DNA of 40,829 nucleotides from Chitinispirillaceae bacterium (GTDB lineage: Bacteria > Fibrobacterota > Chitinivibrionia > Chitinivibrionales > Chitinispirillaceae): the NCBI GenBank assembly GCA_016929415.1, contig JAFGIW010000132.1, positions 1 to 40,829 of the forward strand. The letters run 5' to 3'. The number at the start of each line of letters is the position of its first letter. The first letter of the stretch is position 1. The translations under genes and the position numbers were made by a program. Under the pieces are notes generated by a model that saw nothing but the letters and a program-made list of their open reading frames with translations, had not been told where the DNA came from and did no database searches. Of this stretch, positions 17,478-27,000 are shown piece after piece.

Positions 17478-18320
17478 ATGCAAATAGGTGGCACGGGCAA
17501 CGTACATTATGCATCCGGCGTGCAAAAAACGTCGAATGCGCTGAAAAAAAGCAATCGTGAGCTGCGGAAAATCCTGGAGCGTCTCTCAACCGCGCAGCGG
17601 ATAAACCGCGCCTCCGACGATGCCGCCGGTCTGGGAATATCCGAACAACTGCGCAGCAACATCAGAGGTTTCAAGATGGCTTCGCAGAATGTTCAGGATG
17701 CGACGGCCGCACTGAACATCGCCGACGGTTCGGCAAACGAAATCGCCGATATGCTCCAACGGCAGCGTGAACTGGCAACAGCTTCGCGCAACAGCACGCT
17801 CACCGACGCCGACCGTCAATCGCTCGACGCGGAGTACCAGGCACTGACGCAGGAAATCGACCGTCTGGCGCAGGGAACAAATTACAACCGGCAGAATACC
17901 TCCAACGGCACCGATCTTGCATCAGGTACGGCATCGGTTCAGGCCGGGGCCGGAGCGGGCGATCAAATCACCCTGCCGCAGATCGATTTTACAACGGCTG
18001 CTTCCGGCATTGCCGGTACCTCAATCGCCACCGCGGCGGATGCGCAGACCGCCATGACCGGCATCGATGGCGCTTTACAGTCGCTCAATGAACAGCGCGC
18101 CGCCGTCGGCGCCACGATCAACCGGTTCACCTCAACCGTCAACAACCTCTCGGTGGCCATGATCAATACGCAGGCGGCCGAATCGGTTTTGCGCGACCAG
18201 GAAATGGCGGAGGGGATTGCCGAATTAACGCGGCAGCAACTGCTGCGGGAGGGCGGACTGGCGGCATTCCGGCGGTTCAACGAGTTCAGCCGGAATCATA
18301 TCATGGGAATTCTCAGGTAG
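17478..18320 (+). CDS. fliC: Flagellin, short form
   Basis: This is the filament subunit, exported by the flagellar type III apparatus. The N-terminal D0/D1 region shows the hallmark L-S-T-A-Q-R-I-N-R-A-S-D-D-A-A-G-L and I-S-E-Q-L-R-S-N-I-R-G, then the Q-R-Q-R-E-L-A segment that in many flagellins is involved in TLR5 recognition. The C-terminal D1/D0 part has Q-R-A-A-V-G-A-T-I-N-R-F and ends in a typical amphipathic helix. At 280 residues it has almost no variable D2/D3 region; about 40 Ala/Thr/Gly-rich residues separate the two halves. It is controlled by the upstream sigma-28-like promoter and followed after 37 bp by a fliS-like gene. Slightly unusual is the basic K/R-rich first helix. Confidence 0.95.
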   Translation: MQIGGTGNVHYASGVQKTSNALKKSNRELRKILERLSTAQRINRASDDAAGLGISEQLRSNIRGFKMASQNVQDATAALNIADGSANEIADMLQRQRELATASRNSTLTDADRQSLDAEYQALTQEIDRLAQGTNYNRQNTSNGTDLASGTASVQAGAGAGDQITLPQIDFTTAASGIAGTSIATAADAQTAMTGIDGALQSLNEQRAAVGATINRFTSTVNNLSVAMINTQAAESVLRDQEMAEGIAELTRQQLLREGGLAAFRRFNEFSRNHIMGILR

Positions 18321-18357
18321 CGCGTCGTGGTCGGCGGTCATTAACGACAGGATTTCC

Positions 18358-18708
18358 ATGAACACATCGCAAACCGATCCGACGCAGGTCTATCTACGCA
18401 TGCAGATCGGAACAGCTTCGCATCAACGGCTTGTCTGCATGCTGCACGAACAGTGCAGCCTGCAGCTCCGTCAGGCACTGGAGATTGACCCGTCACTGCG
18501 CCGCCCGCCGCTCGACCGGGTGCAGAACATGCTCGTACTCCTGCAGCGGTCCCTCAAACCCGCCGACGCCACCGCAAAGGGGCTCTTTCATCTTTACGAC
18601 TACTGTTACTGCCTTCTGGAGCACGATACCGCGACCGAATTGATCCATGCCCGCGGCATTATCGATACACTCCGACAAACCTTCGATCAGCTCCGGAGGC
18701 ATCCATAG
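18358..18708 (+). CDS. fliS: FliS-like flagellin export chaperone
   Basis: The 116-residue helical protein fits FliS, the cytoplasmic chaperone that binds the flagellin C-terminus and prevents premature assembly. The supporting pattern is an N-terminal Y-L-R-M-Q-I-G-T-A-S followed by a helix L-V-C-M-L-H-E-Q, a middle helix with L-V-L-L-Q-R-S-L, and the diagnostic G-L-F-H-L-Y-D-Y segment. It is slightly shorter and more divergent than usual, with H-E-Q replacing the common Y-D-G. The position directly behind flagellin and the AGGA site before the ATG support co-transcription and the assignment. Confidence 0.82.
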   Translation: MNTSQTDPTQVYLRMQIGTASHQRLVCMLHEQCSLQLRQALEIDPSLRRPPLDRVQNMLVLLQRSLKPADATAKGLFHLYDYCYCLLEHDTATELIHARGIIDTLRQTFDQLRRHP

Positions 18709-18766
18709 CCTGCAGTCACGTTGCAAAGTGCCCGCACCAACGCCTCCACCGCGAAACCCGATTTCA

Positions 18767-19516
18767 TCATTTTTTATTCGTGGGAAAATACCGCTTCCGG
18801 ATTTTCATCAACTCGAAAGGCACGGCAATCGCATAGTGCCAGCGCAGGCGGGAGCCTTTCCGCTCGTCCCATTCACGCAGGGGAAATTCAACGACGCTCC
18901 CGAGCGTCGTCAGGCGGCCGTACCGTACGATCATCCGGGCGAGCAACTCCACGTCGAAAAGCCACCTGCCGACAAACGGTTCGCTAAACAACGTCCGCGC
19001 CGTGTCGGCGCGCAGCAGTTTGGCTCCGCACTGGGTATCGTACACCGGGAGGTCGAGAAGCATGCTTGAAAAAGTTGAAAATATCCTGCCGAGGTAATGG
19101 CGCACGGTGGTGCGCACGATCCGCACACCCATGTGGCGGAAACGCGAACCCATCACGAACCGGCACCGTTTCTTCCGGTTGAAAACGGAGGTGAAGCCGT
19201 TGATCGCCGAAAGTGGTGTTGACAGATCAGCATCGAAGTATCCGATCAGATCGAACGGCCCGTTTTCGAGCGATTCAAGAACGCCGCGGCGCACCGCTTC
19301 GGCCTTGCCCCGGTTGGATCCGATGACGATCAAACGCGATCGTTCCCGGTGACCGGTTACGAATCCCTCCAGCAGCGCATTGGTTCCGTCGGTGCTCCCG
19401 TCATCGACAAAGCAGAAATCGACGTTCTTCTCCGCAGTGCAGAAGCGGTGGAAGGCGTCAAGGTTCAACCGCGCCGCCTCGTTGTAACAGGGTATGATTA
19501 TGCAGCTTTTCTGCAT
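18767..19516 (-). CDS. Family 2 glycosyltransferase (dolichyl/polyprenyl-phosphate sugar synthase-like)
   Basis: This 249-residue soluble GT-A enzyme shows I-I-P-C-Y-N-E at the N-terminus, V-D-D-G-S-T-D-G-T at 37-45, N-R-G-K at 68-71 and the metal-binding D-A-D at 95-97. The motif D-T-Q-C-G-A-K in the second half is typical of DPM1/ALG5-like enzymes, which charge a polyprenyl phosphate with a hexose at the membrane. No C-terminal membrane segment is seen. The ATG at 19516 is preferred because it places the P-C-Y-N-E strand ten residues in; a GTG at 19540 is the alternative. It overlaps the 3' end of the upstream methyltransferase gene by 19 bp, so the two form an operon. Confidence 0.85.
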   Translation of the reverse strand: MQKSCIIIPCYNEAARLNLDAFHRFCTAEKNVDFCFVDDGSTDGTNALLEGFVTGHRERSRLIVIGSNRGKAEAVRRGVLESLENGPFDLIGYFDADLSTPLSAINGFTSVFNRKKRCRFVMGSRFRHMGVRIVRTTVRHYLGRIFSTFSSMLLDLPVYDTQCGAKLLRADTARTLFSEPFVGRWLFDVELLARMIVRYGRLTTLGSVVEFPLREWDERKGSRLRWHYAIAVPFELMKIRKRYFPTNKK

Positions 19517-20271
19517 AGCGCAAATACCGACAATCCCCACGCCTGTATACCGCAGCGCCGGAGAAAGGCTCCGATCCGATAATCAAAAACAAGCATTCCT
19601 TCCATAAGATCCCCGGTCAACCGCCCGGTCTTCCCATGCCTCACCAGATCGCTCTGCGGCGGCGCCGCAGAAGGAAACAGTTTCTCGCCGACGACCCGAA
19701 GGGCCCGGGGAACAAGGAGCGATGAGAAAAAATAGCCGCTTTTTTCTATGGACAATCCGGACCGCCGTACGATTCGACAGAGAGCACTGCGTGCATAGCG
19801 GCGGTAATGTCTGAGAAATTCGTCGTGCGAAGAAAACAGCCACTGAAATGCCGGTACCGTCACGAGAAAGGTCGCGGCGCCGTCCACCGGCAGCACGTTG
19901 AGCAGCTCCCTCATGAATCGACGTTCGTCGGGCACATGTTCGAGTACGTCGAGCAGCAGCACGTGCGAAACGGAGCCCTTGACGGCTGCCGCAGCCTCGG
20001 CGAGCGATCGGAACAGCGTCACCGATTGAGACGATTCGGTTGTCGACTCCTCATCCAGCGCGGTATCCACGCCCAGAAAACGGGCGCCGGGAAAACGGGC
20101 GCTTAAACGTTTTATAACAAAGGCATCGCCGGAGCCGATGTCGGCGACAATGGAGCCGGGACGGATGCGACAACCGGGGGATGACAGGAGATCAACGATA
20201 ACCCTCAGTCGTGCCCGTTCCCACGGATGACGTAAGCCGCTCCGCCATTGTCGGGATTCAACAAAATCCAT
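19498..20271 (-). CDS. Class I SAM-dependent methyltransferase
   Basis: This 257-residue protein has the SAM-binding loop V-A-D-I-G-S-G-D-A at 42-50, an acidic strand end at G-V-D-T (67-70), and the post-II motif L-L-L-D-V-L-E-H-V at 105-113. These identify a Methyltransf_11-like enzyme. The N-terminal H-P-W-E-R-A-R-L is shared with methyltransferases found in surface-polysaccharide or lipid-glycan clusters. The substrate is not known. The ATG at 20271 is chosen over a TTG 36 bp upstream. It is the first gene of a two-gene minus-strand operon with the glycosyltransferase, and diverges from the membrane protein gene with 116 bp between starts. Confidence 0.85.
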   Translation of the reverse strand: MDFVESRQWRSGLRHPWERARLRVIVDLLSSPGCRIRPGSIVADIGSGDAFVIKRLSARFPGARFLGVDTALDEESTTESSQSVTLFRSLAEAAAAVKGSVSHVLLLDVLEHVPDERRFMRELLNVLPVDGAATFLVTVPAFQWLFSSHDEFLRHYRRYARSALCRIVRRSGLSIEKSGYFFSSLLVPRALRVVGEKLFPSAAPPQSDLVRHGKTGRLTGDLMEGMLVFDYRIGAFLRRCGIQAWGLSVFALCRKAA

Positions 20272-20387
20272 GCAGCAATAATACCATGATGACCGGCCAA
20301 GCGGCAACGGAACGTTTTTTATCCGTATATTTTTTATTGCCGCCGCCTTACGGACATGCGATAATGGAGCATGGAAGAGGGGTCGGG

Positions 20388-22496
20388 ATGAAACGTTTTC
20401 GACCGGCGCGCGTCGCGGTTATCGCATCGTGTCTGATGCTTTACGGCCTTATTTTCATTCACTTCACCGCTCCCCTCGCTGCCCGTTTCGACAAAGCCGT
20501 CATTTCAGGCTGCGCCGACGCACATGTCTTTATCTGGAACATTCATACCTTTACCGGGCTGGTACGCAGCGGCAGGAATCCTTTTTATACCGACGACGTT
20601 TGCCACCCCCACGGTGTCTGGCTCGTCATGCACACGTATGCACCCGTCACCGGCCTCATCAACCTTTTCATCAACAATCCGGCGTTGACGCTGAACCTGT
20701 TTGTCTTTCTCAATTTCATTCTCTCCGCGGCGGGGGCGATGCTCCTCTGTTATTCGTTCGTACCTCATTTATGCTGTGCATTCCTAGGCGGCTTCGTCTT
20801 CGCGTTCTGCCCGTTTAAAATGACGCATTTATTTGCCGGACACTACAATCTTATCATGACGGCCCCCATCCCTTTTTATGTTTTTTTCCTGAGGAGATGT
20901 TTCCGCCCTTCCGTTGGTCCGCCGGGGGTAACGGCGTTCGACCGGCGCTATCTCCCCCATTGCATCGGACTCCTTCTGTTCGAATTCGCCTGTGACTATT
21001 ACCTTACCTATTATCTCCTGCTCTTTACGGCAGGCTATGTCGCCTATTGTCGATTCAACCCCCGGGCATGGATCGGGAAAAGAATCTTCGCCGTTTCGGT
21101 AATTGCAATCGCCGCAAGCATGATCGGGGTTGGAATTCTGGAACTGGCCGGGGTCGGCCGCAACGGCCTGTACACGAGCGCCGACCTGATAAGCTATTTC
21201 GTTCCTTCGGCATACTCCCGGCTGTTCGGAGGTTCCTGTGTCAATTACCTGCGTTCGGAAATCATCAAAGGGGGCTCTCTCGAAAACATCACCGAAACGG
21301 GCATCGCCCTGATCATTCTTTTCGCTCTTTTCATGGCATTCGATTTCCGCCGCAATTACAGTCCCGCCGCGAAAGAGGCCGCATTCATGACGCTTTTTTT
21401 CTTCGTGATAGCCACGCCGGTGGTGAATTTCGCCGGCAGACCGTTCGCCGTGCTTCCGTCGGTCTTCCTGCACTATATCCCCTTCGTTAATAATTTCAGG
21501 GTCGCCTCGCGGATAACGATAATGATCATGCTGTTCCTGCCGATGATGAGCCTGTCGTTTCTGCACCGGCACTGCTTCGTGCCGGGAAGGAAAATAACGG
21601 CGTATGCCGTTGCCGGGCTTGTCTTCGTTTCCCTCTACCTGCAGTACCTTCCCGCCCCTTTTCCGCTGCTTTCGATCGATGAGGTCCCGGCCGTCTACCG
21701 GAGGCTCGCTTTACGTGGGGAGGGAACGCTGCTCGAACTTCCCTTCGGCATCGAATCGGGAACCAACCTCAATCTCGGAGAGGTCAAAACGCTGCAGATG
21801 GTATACCAGGCGACCCACCGGAAAAAAGTGCTCGGCGGCTACATCTCGCGCCTGCCCGCCTCATTACCCGAGTTCTATGCGGGGTACCCCTTCCTGTCAA
21901 CGCTGCTCGATCTGATGCGCACCGGCCGACGGAACGCGCCGTCCCCCCTTCCGGCGGACATCGAAACATTTCTGCACGATTTTCACGTGCGGCACGTCAT
22001 CGTCAACCCCGGATATGAGAAGAGCGCCGCGGGCGAATATGCGCTCAATGCGATAAAGACATTCACGACAGAGCGTACGCTGATCGACGGGTACACCTAT
22101 CTCGCATTGCGGCCAGTACAGGGCAATCACCATCCGTCGGCATTCAAGCCGAATCGCGGCGGAATCAAATCTTCGCCGGCACGACATCGCCGGATTCCCC
22201 TGAAGCACCTGATTAACTGGAAGCGCCCGCGCCTGAGAAAAGGACCCATGCGCGAACTGCAGACCGCCCGCAACGCTCTCGACAAGGCGCAATCAGCCGG
22301 AGCCGACACCGCTGCGCCGATGCTCTATTTCCCGGCGCGGCGCCTGCTCGAAAAATCGCGGAAGGAGATCAGGGTGCAGCATGAAACGCTTCCCTTCATG
22401 CGGGATTTTTCGACGGCGAAGATGCTGCTCGATTCCGCGCTGATCTTCGCGGAACGATCGATCGAACATGCGCGCAACGAAATTGCCTCGCATTAG
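20388..22496 (+). CDS. GT-C-like polytopic membrane protein with DUF4398-like C-terminal tail
   Basis: This 702-residue protein has about ten to twelve hydrophobic segments within residues 10-430. An Asp (D44 in A-D-A-H) sits in the first external loop, where GT-C glycosyltransferases keep a catalytic acid. A soluble region follows (about 440-600) with L-L-E-L-P-F-G and V-L-G-G-Y-I-S-R-L-P. These are typical of uncharacterised bacterial GT-C-like proteins that probably use polyprenyl-phosphate sugars. Residues 621-702 form an Ala-rich helical tail (A-R-N-A-L-D-K-A-Q, A-R-R-L-L-E-K-S, A-K-M-L-L-D-S-A) resembling DUF4398, a domain usually found in small exported proteins. The ATG at 20388 has GAGGGG 5 bp upstream. 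Its neighbours suggest a shared sugar-transfer pathway. Confidence 0.72.
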   Translation: MKRFRPARVAVIASCLMLYGLIFIHFTAPLAARFDKAVISGCADAHVFIWNIHTFTGLVRSGRNPFYTDDVCHPHGVWLVMHTYAPVTGLINLFINNPALTLNLFVFLNFILSAAGAMLLCYSFVPHLCCAFLGGFVFAFCPFKMTHLFAGHYNLIMTAPIPFYVFFLRRCFRPSVGPPGVTAFDRRYLPHCIGLLLFEFACDYYLTYYLLLFTAGYVAYCRFNPRAWIGKRIFAVSVIAIAASMIGVGILELAGVGRNGLYTSADLISYFVPSAYSRLFGGSCVNYLRSEIIKGGSLENITETGIALIILFALFMAFDFRRNYSPAAKEAAFMTLFFFVIATPVVNFAGRPFAVLPSVFLHYIPFVNNFRVASRITIMIMLFLPMMSLSFLHRHCFVPGRKITAYAVAGLVFVSLYLQYLPAPFPLLSIDEVPAVYRRLALRGEGTLLELPFGIESGTNLNLGEVKTLQMVYQATHRKKVLGGYISRLPASLPEFYAGYPFLSTLLDLMRTGRRNAPSPLPADIETFLHDFHVRHVIVNPGYEKSAAGEYALNAIKTFTTERTLIDGYTYLALRPVQGNHHPSAFKPNRGGIKSSPARHRRIPLKHLINWKRPRLRKGPMRELQTARNALDKAQSAGADTAAPMLYFPARRLLEKSRKEIRVQHETLPFMRDFSTAKMLLDSALIFAERSIEHARNEIASH

Positions 22497-22678
22497 CGGC
22501 TCCGTATCACCGAGGGTCCCATCAATTATCACCTAAATCGAGCGATTCTCCTTTTTAGGTATCAGTTAATTAACCCGGGGAAAAACGAAATGTGACCGTC
22601 ATCACAGACTTTTCCGCAGCAACGAATTATTTTAAATCCAGACGGTTACCTCACGGACGCTATTTCAAAAGGATCTCC

Positions 22679-23263
22679 ATGCTTTTCGGCAACGAAGCCC
22701 CCTTTCCCGACAATCAGGTATGCAAACTCTGCGTCACCAGACCGTGCAAGCGGCTTTTTTGCGGCAGGGTTTATCCGGGAAAGATGATCGCCGTCCACCA
22801 CAGTGAATTTTTGTCCTGGCCCTGCCATACCCCGAACCTCAAACCGACGCAGGAAGGAAGCGGTGAAGAAGCGGCGCTTACCGACGAGATCGTTGTAATG
22901 ACCGGAAAGGTAACCGTGACGAATCCCCGCTGGGAGCATATGGACCAAGGCAAAAAGGATAATTCCGCTGATAAAGCCGTGTTCGGGGATACGGTTCTTC
23001 TGATGGCGGATATTAAAAATTTTCCCGACGGCGGGCCGGTTTCCTTCGATATCTACGACATTTCAATGAGTCCGCCGCAGCGTGTTGATACGATAAAAGG
23101 CAGTAATGAAAATGGCGTGGGAAAAGGTGAGTGGGTGGTAACGGACAAAAGCGGAAAAGAGGCCGGTCAGCAACTTGCGTTTGAGGCTATAGTACGAAGT
23201 AAGGCAAGTGAAAGAGCCCCGCTGGAGTTGTCCGAATTACCGGAATTTCATCTGTCCTACTGA
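22679..23263 (+). CDS. Small Cys-rich protein upstream of the effector-like gene; candidate adaptor
   Basis: I do not recognise a named family for this 194-residue protein. The first 55 residues contain five cysteines, four in a C-x2-C-x4-C-x4-C pattern (C15, C18, C23, C28), plus an H-H pair, suggesting metal binding. Residues about 75-190 look like one Ig-like beta-sandwich: V-V-M-T-G-K-V-T-V-T, then A-V-F-G-D-T-V-L-L-M-A-D-I and V-S-F-D-I-Y-D-I. There is no signal peptide. Such Ig-like modules occur in proteins encoded beside secreted effectors, but that is analogy only. AAAAGGA at 22667-22673 supports the ATG at 22679. The next gene begins 18 bp after its stop, so it is likely co-transcribed with it. 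Confidence 0.55.
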   Translation: MLFGNEAPFPDNQVCKLCVTRPCKRLFCGRVYPGKMIAVHHSEFLSWPCHTPNLKPTQEGSGEEAALTDEIVVMTGKVTVTNPRWEHMDQGKKDNSADKAVFGDTVLLMADIKNFPDGGPVSFDIYDISMSPPQRVDTIKGSNENGVGKGEWVVTDKSGKEAGQQLAFEAIVRSKASERAPLELSELPEFHLSY

Positions 23264-23281
23264 ACGCCAACGGGTGCGATT

Positions 23282-23995
23282 ATGCGACGGCAAATAACCA
23301 TATTGTTGATTTTTCTCGTAGCTGTCTGTTCCTTCAAGGTTGACCCCGCGCCTCCCCCGGCGAAAATTTTCAAGGGAACGATCAACGACAGATACACGGT
23401 GACCATGATGCTGCAATTCCGGAACGGTCATCTGACGGGGGCGTATTATTACGGGGAAAAGGCCGGCGGCCTTCTTCCGCTGTTCGGAAGAACGTCCGGC
23501 GATTCCATCATCATCGATGAATACGTGGCCGAGCTGAACGGGACGTTTTCAGGCCGTTTCAAACCCGACACGTCGCGGATCTCCGGAACATGGAAAAACA
23601 GCGCGGACACGAAACGATTCCGGTTCCAAATTTCATATGTAAAAGATACCGCACTCGCGCCGTTGATTCCGACCGGTTCCTTCACCTATTCCGCGCTCGC
23701 GCAGAATACCGTCGGCGATAACTATTCCATAACGCAGTACGCCTTTAATGTCTCGATAAGCGATTCTTCAGGCACTACCTATCGCTGCATAATCCGGCGG
23801 AACGGGCTGGGAGCGATGGAAGGAGAGTCCGTAGAGGATACCCTGGAGAATTTGAATGTCGATTATCGGATAATAACCGGTACGGCCGACGAACAGTCGA
23901 TCATAGAATCGTTCGGGACCGGATCGATTACCATGGCGCTTCTTCCGACCGACGATGTACTGGTGAACGGCCTCGTTCATAAACGCGACCGATGA
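23282..23995 (+). CDS. Exported small beta-rich protein; possible immunity partner
   Basis: This 237-residue protein starts with M-R-R followed by a short hydrophobic stretch ending L-V-A-V-C-S. It therefore has an N-terminal signal sequence, perhaps of the lipoprotein type with C16, although Val before the Cys is not the usual Gly or Ala. The mature part is predicted mostly beta strand, with repeated G-x-Y-Y-Y-G and I-S-G-T-W-K-N patterns. These recall small periplasmic proteins that resemble lysozyme inhibitors; I cannot assign the family. It lies between the Cys-rich protein gene and the giant gene on the same strand. A periplasmic protein next to a peptidoglycan-hydrolase effector fits an immunity role, but this is inference. 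Confidence 0.55.
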   Translation: MRRQITILLIFLVAVCSFKVDPAPPPAKIFKGTINDRYTVTMMLQFRNGHLTGAYYYGEKAGGLLPLFGRTSGDSIIIDEYVAELNGTFSGRFKPDTSRISGTWKNSADTKRFRFQISYVKDTALAPLIPTGSFTYSALAQNTVGDNYSITQYAFNVSISDSSGTTYRCIIRRNGLGAMEGESVEDTLENLNVDYRIITGTADEQSIIESFGTGSITMALLPTDDVLVNGLVHKRDR

Positions 23996-24096
23996 GCACC
24001 TGACCACCCTGGTTCCCTCGACGTCCCGAAGGATGCACCGGCGGGGCGGTCCGCGCCCGGGTCCGCAGCGGCGGAGGGAGCATAAAGGAGAATAGA

Positions 24097-27000
24097 ATGG
24101 CCAAAAAAGTGGAATACTCGCAAGAGCTCAAGGACGAATACCGGCGGCTGTTTGACACATGCGTTATCAAAGAAAACAAAGTGGCGGCGGCCGACGGGAT
24201 CATCGAAAAGATGCAGGGCAACAAAGCCAGGTACGATTCGATCGAGCAGGACCTCGGAATTCCCTGGTATGTCGTCGCGGCAATTCACCAGATGGAATCA
24301 GGCATGAGTTTCAGCCGTCACCTCCATAACGGCGATCCGCTTACCGCGCGGACCGTCCACGTTCCGAAAGGGCGGCCGTTGACTCCGGATCCTCCCTATA
24401 CGTGGGAATACAGCGCCAACGACGTACTGAAATACAAATTAATGGACAAATGGACCGACTGGTCCATCGAAGGAGTCCTCTTCAAACTGGAAGGGTACAA
24501 CGGATGGGGGTACCGGTTATATCATCCCGACGTATTGTCGGCATATCTGTGGAGTTCCTCCAACCATCACACATCAGGCAGGTATGTTGCGGACGGCAAA
24601 TGGTCGCAAACGGCAATATCGAAACGGTGCGGCGCTGCCGTGATTCTTCGGAGAATGGTTGACGAACATATTATCACCATCGATGGCGCGAATGCGCATT
24701 CCGGCGCGAAGGGAGCTTACCTCTTTCCCGTTGATCTCGGGAAAACGCTCGAGCCGACCGCGGACAATGTCGGGGTGTTTCATCGGCATGTCGAGAAGGA
24801 TCATGACGGCGGCTACTACCCGCTCGGCGCTAACACCACGTGGCACGGAGGCGTTCATCTCCGGGTTTCCCGGGGAAGCGCGGTGTGCGCCTGCGCCGAC
24901 GGGGAGATCGTCGCCGCAAAACTCGGCGAAACAAAAGAGACCGCCTGCGGCCACTATGGAAGCATGAACTTCATTCTCCTCAGGCACACCGTTTCCGGAA
25001 GCTCCCTCAACCGGCAGTTCGGCGCCGACTCCAATGAGAAAAAATTCGACGACGCCGACCGGAAAGAGCTGTATTCGTTATACATGCATTTGAATGCCGA
25101 AAGCCTGGACGAGGCGTCCGGAAAATACCCGTGGCTCTCAGGCGATCCCGAATCCGGCGGCGGGGCGAATGCCGATCTCGTCGAATCGCTGAAAAGCGGC
25201 GAGGTCGTCAAAGTGGAAAATATCAAGGTACAGGCGGGGGATGCCTTGTGGTCCAGCGGCGAATACGGGTCCGATCCGGCGGAGCTCATCCATTGGGAGC
25301 TTTTCAGTCCGGAAAATCTGCTTCCGTCGTTCGTGCAGGCGGTCGATGACGATGAAGACACCAACATGGACTCTCAGAAGATATTCCGGCTGGTGGATCA
25401 GGACAGCGGCTGGTTCGACGACATGGAAAACCTCACCGCCGAAGAGGTCATCCGGTTTTACAAAAACGATCCGGAAGCGGCGACGCTGAGAAAACACAGC
25501 TGTAAATTCGTCAGTGAATGGGCGCTGAATCTCGATGTCGCCATTCCTCAGATGAAAGGACGATTCCTCACCATCGGCCTGAAAGACCGCATGGAACCGT
25601 ACATGTGGTGGCCCCCGGCCAAAGTAAAGGGGGTCCAGCTCCCCGAATCGAAGCATGTCTGGCACTACAATCCCATACAGGCAATCGCCACCCTCGCCGG
25701 AACGAAGAAAAAAGTCCGCTATCTGGAGGTCGAAAATTCGTTGTTCCGTTTCGACAGCGTCGCCTTCCTGCCCGACGGGCATCGCGACGAGAAGGGCGCC
25801 GAAGAGCAGGAAAAGGTTTCGGGCATTCCCGTCCTGAAAGAGGTATTGCTCCACGCCGCGAAGAATCCCGGCAGGAAACTGCTCATCGCGGGCCATACCG
25901 ATGCGAGCGGTTCCGACGACTACAATTTCAAGCTTTCCCTTAAACGGGCGCAGTCGGTGTACTATGTATTGATTAATGAGAAGGATACCTGGGCCCGGAA
26001 CGCCGACGAAAAACACCATGACAAGGACATCCAGCATGTCCTGAAATGGGCCGCGGGGCGCAGGAAATGGAACTGCGATCCGGGCGACGTCGACGGCAAG
26101 ATCGGGCCGAAGACAAAAGCCGCCATCAACAATTTCCGAAAAGCGGCGGGAATCAACGAAAGCGAATCATTTGACGTCGAGTCATGGAAGATTGTTTTCG
26201 ATCTGTACCAGGAGGAACTGGAGCGGATCATGCAGACCGATGACGAAGCCAAAAACGCATTCGCCAAGCGCGGCGAACTTCAGTGGGCGTACGAGGGCGA
26301 CAACCGGGTCGTGGGCTGCGGGGAACTCTTCCCCAAGGAGGAGGGCAAAAAGGAGTCGCAGGTCAACCGGCGCGTGGAAATACTGTTTTTCGATGCGGGC
26401 GACGTTCCGGAGTGCATGTGCGAGAACGGCGCCTGCACCAAGAAAAAATGCAGGATTTACAATAAAAACGAGATCATCCATATCCCGATTCCCCCCGAAC
26501 CCGAACCGCCGGAGCCGGTGAAGGAGGATCCGTCGGAGTGGTTCGTGCCGTATCTGCCGGTCACGGGAAACAACAACATCACCATCTATCGGGATGGCGA
26601 AAGTTATTGCGCCGATTTGTATGATGCGATAAACGCAACGAAAAGCGGAGATGAAATCACCCTTCTCGGGCTCCATTTCGCAGGCCACTTTCACCTGAAG
26701 CGTCCTTCCGGAACCAAACCGAACAACTATGCGGACGCTGAGACGCTTCAGGATCTCCTTGCGAAAAAGAGCAAACTCGGCGTGAAAATTTACCTTCTTG
26801 TCAATGTGTTCTGGAAAAATGAGGGCGATATAATAAAAGACTACGAAAAATCGAGGAGAGATCTCGACCTCTGGACCTGGAAATTGCACCGGAACCCGGT
26901 GGATACGATAAAGGATATAATCACGGATAGCGGTCTTTTGGCCAAATACCTGAAATACACCTGCAACTTTTTCGAATACCTCAAAAATCACGGGGAAGGA

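Noticed and set aside
20829-21572. A 247-codon open frame on the minus strand
   Set aside because: It is the complement of hydrophobic codons in the GT-C-like gene and gives a charged product without domains.
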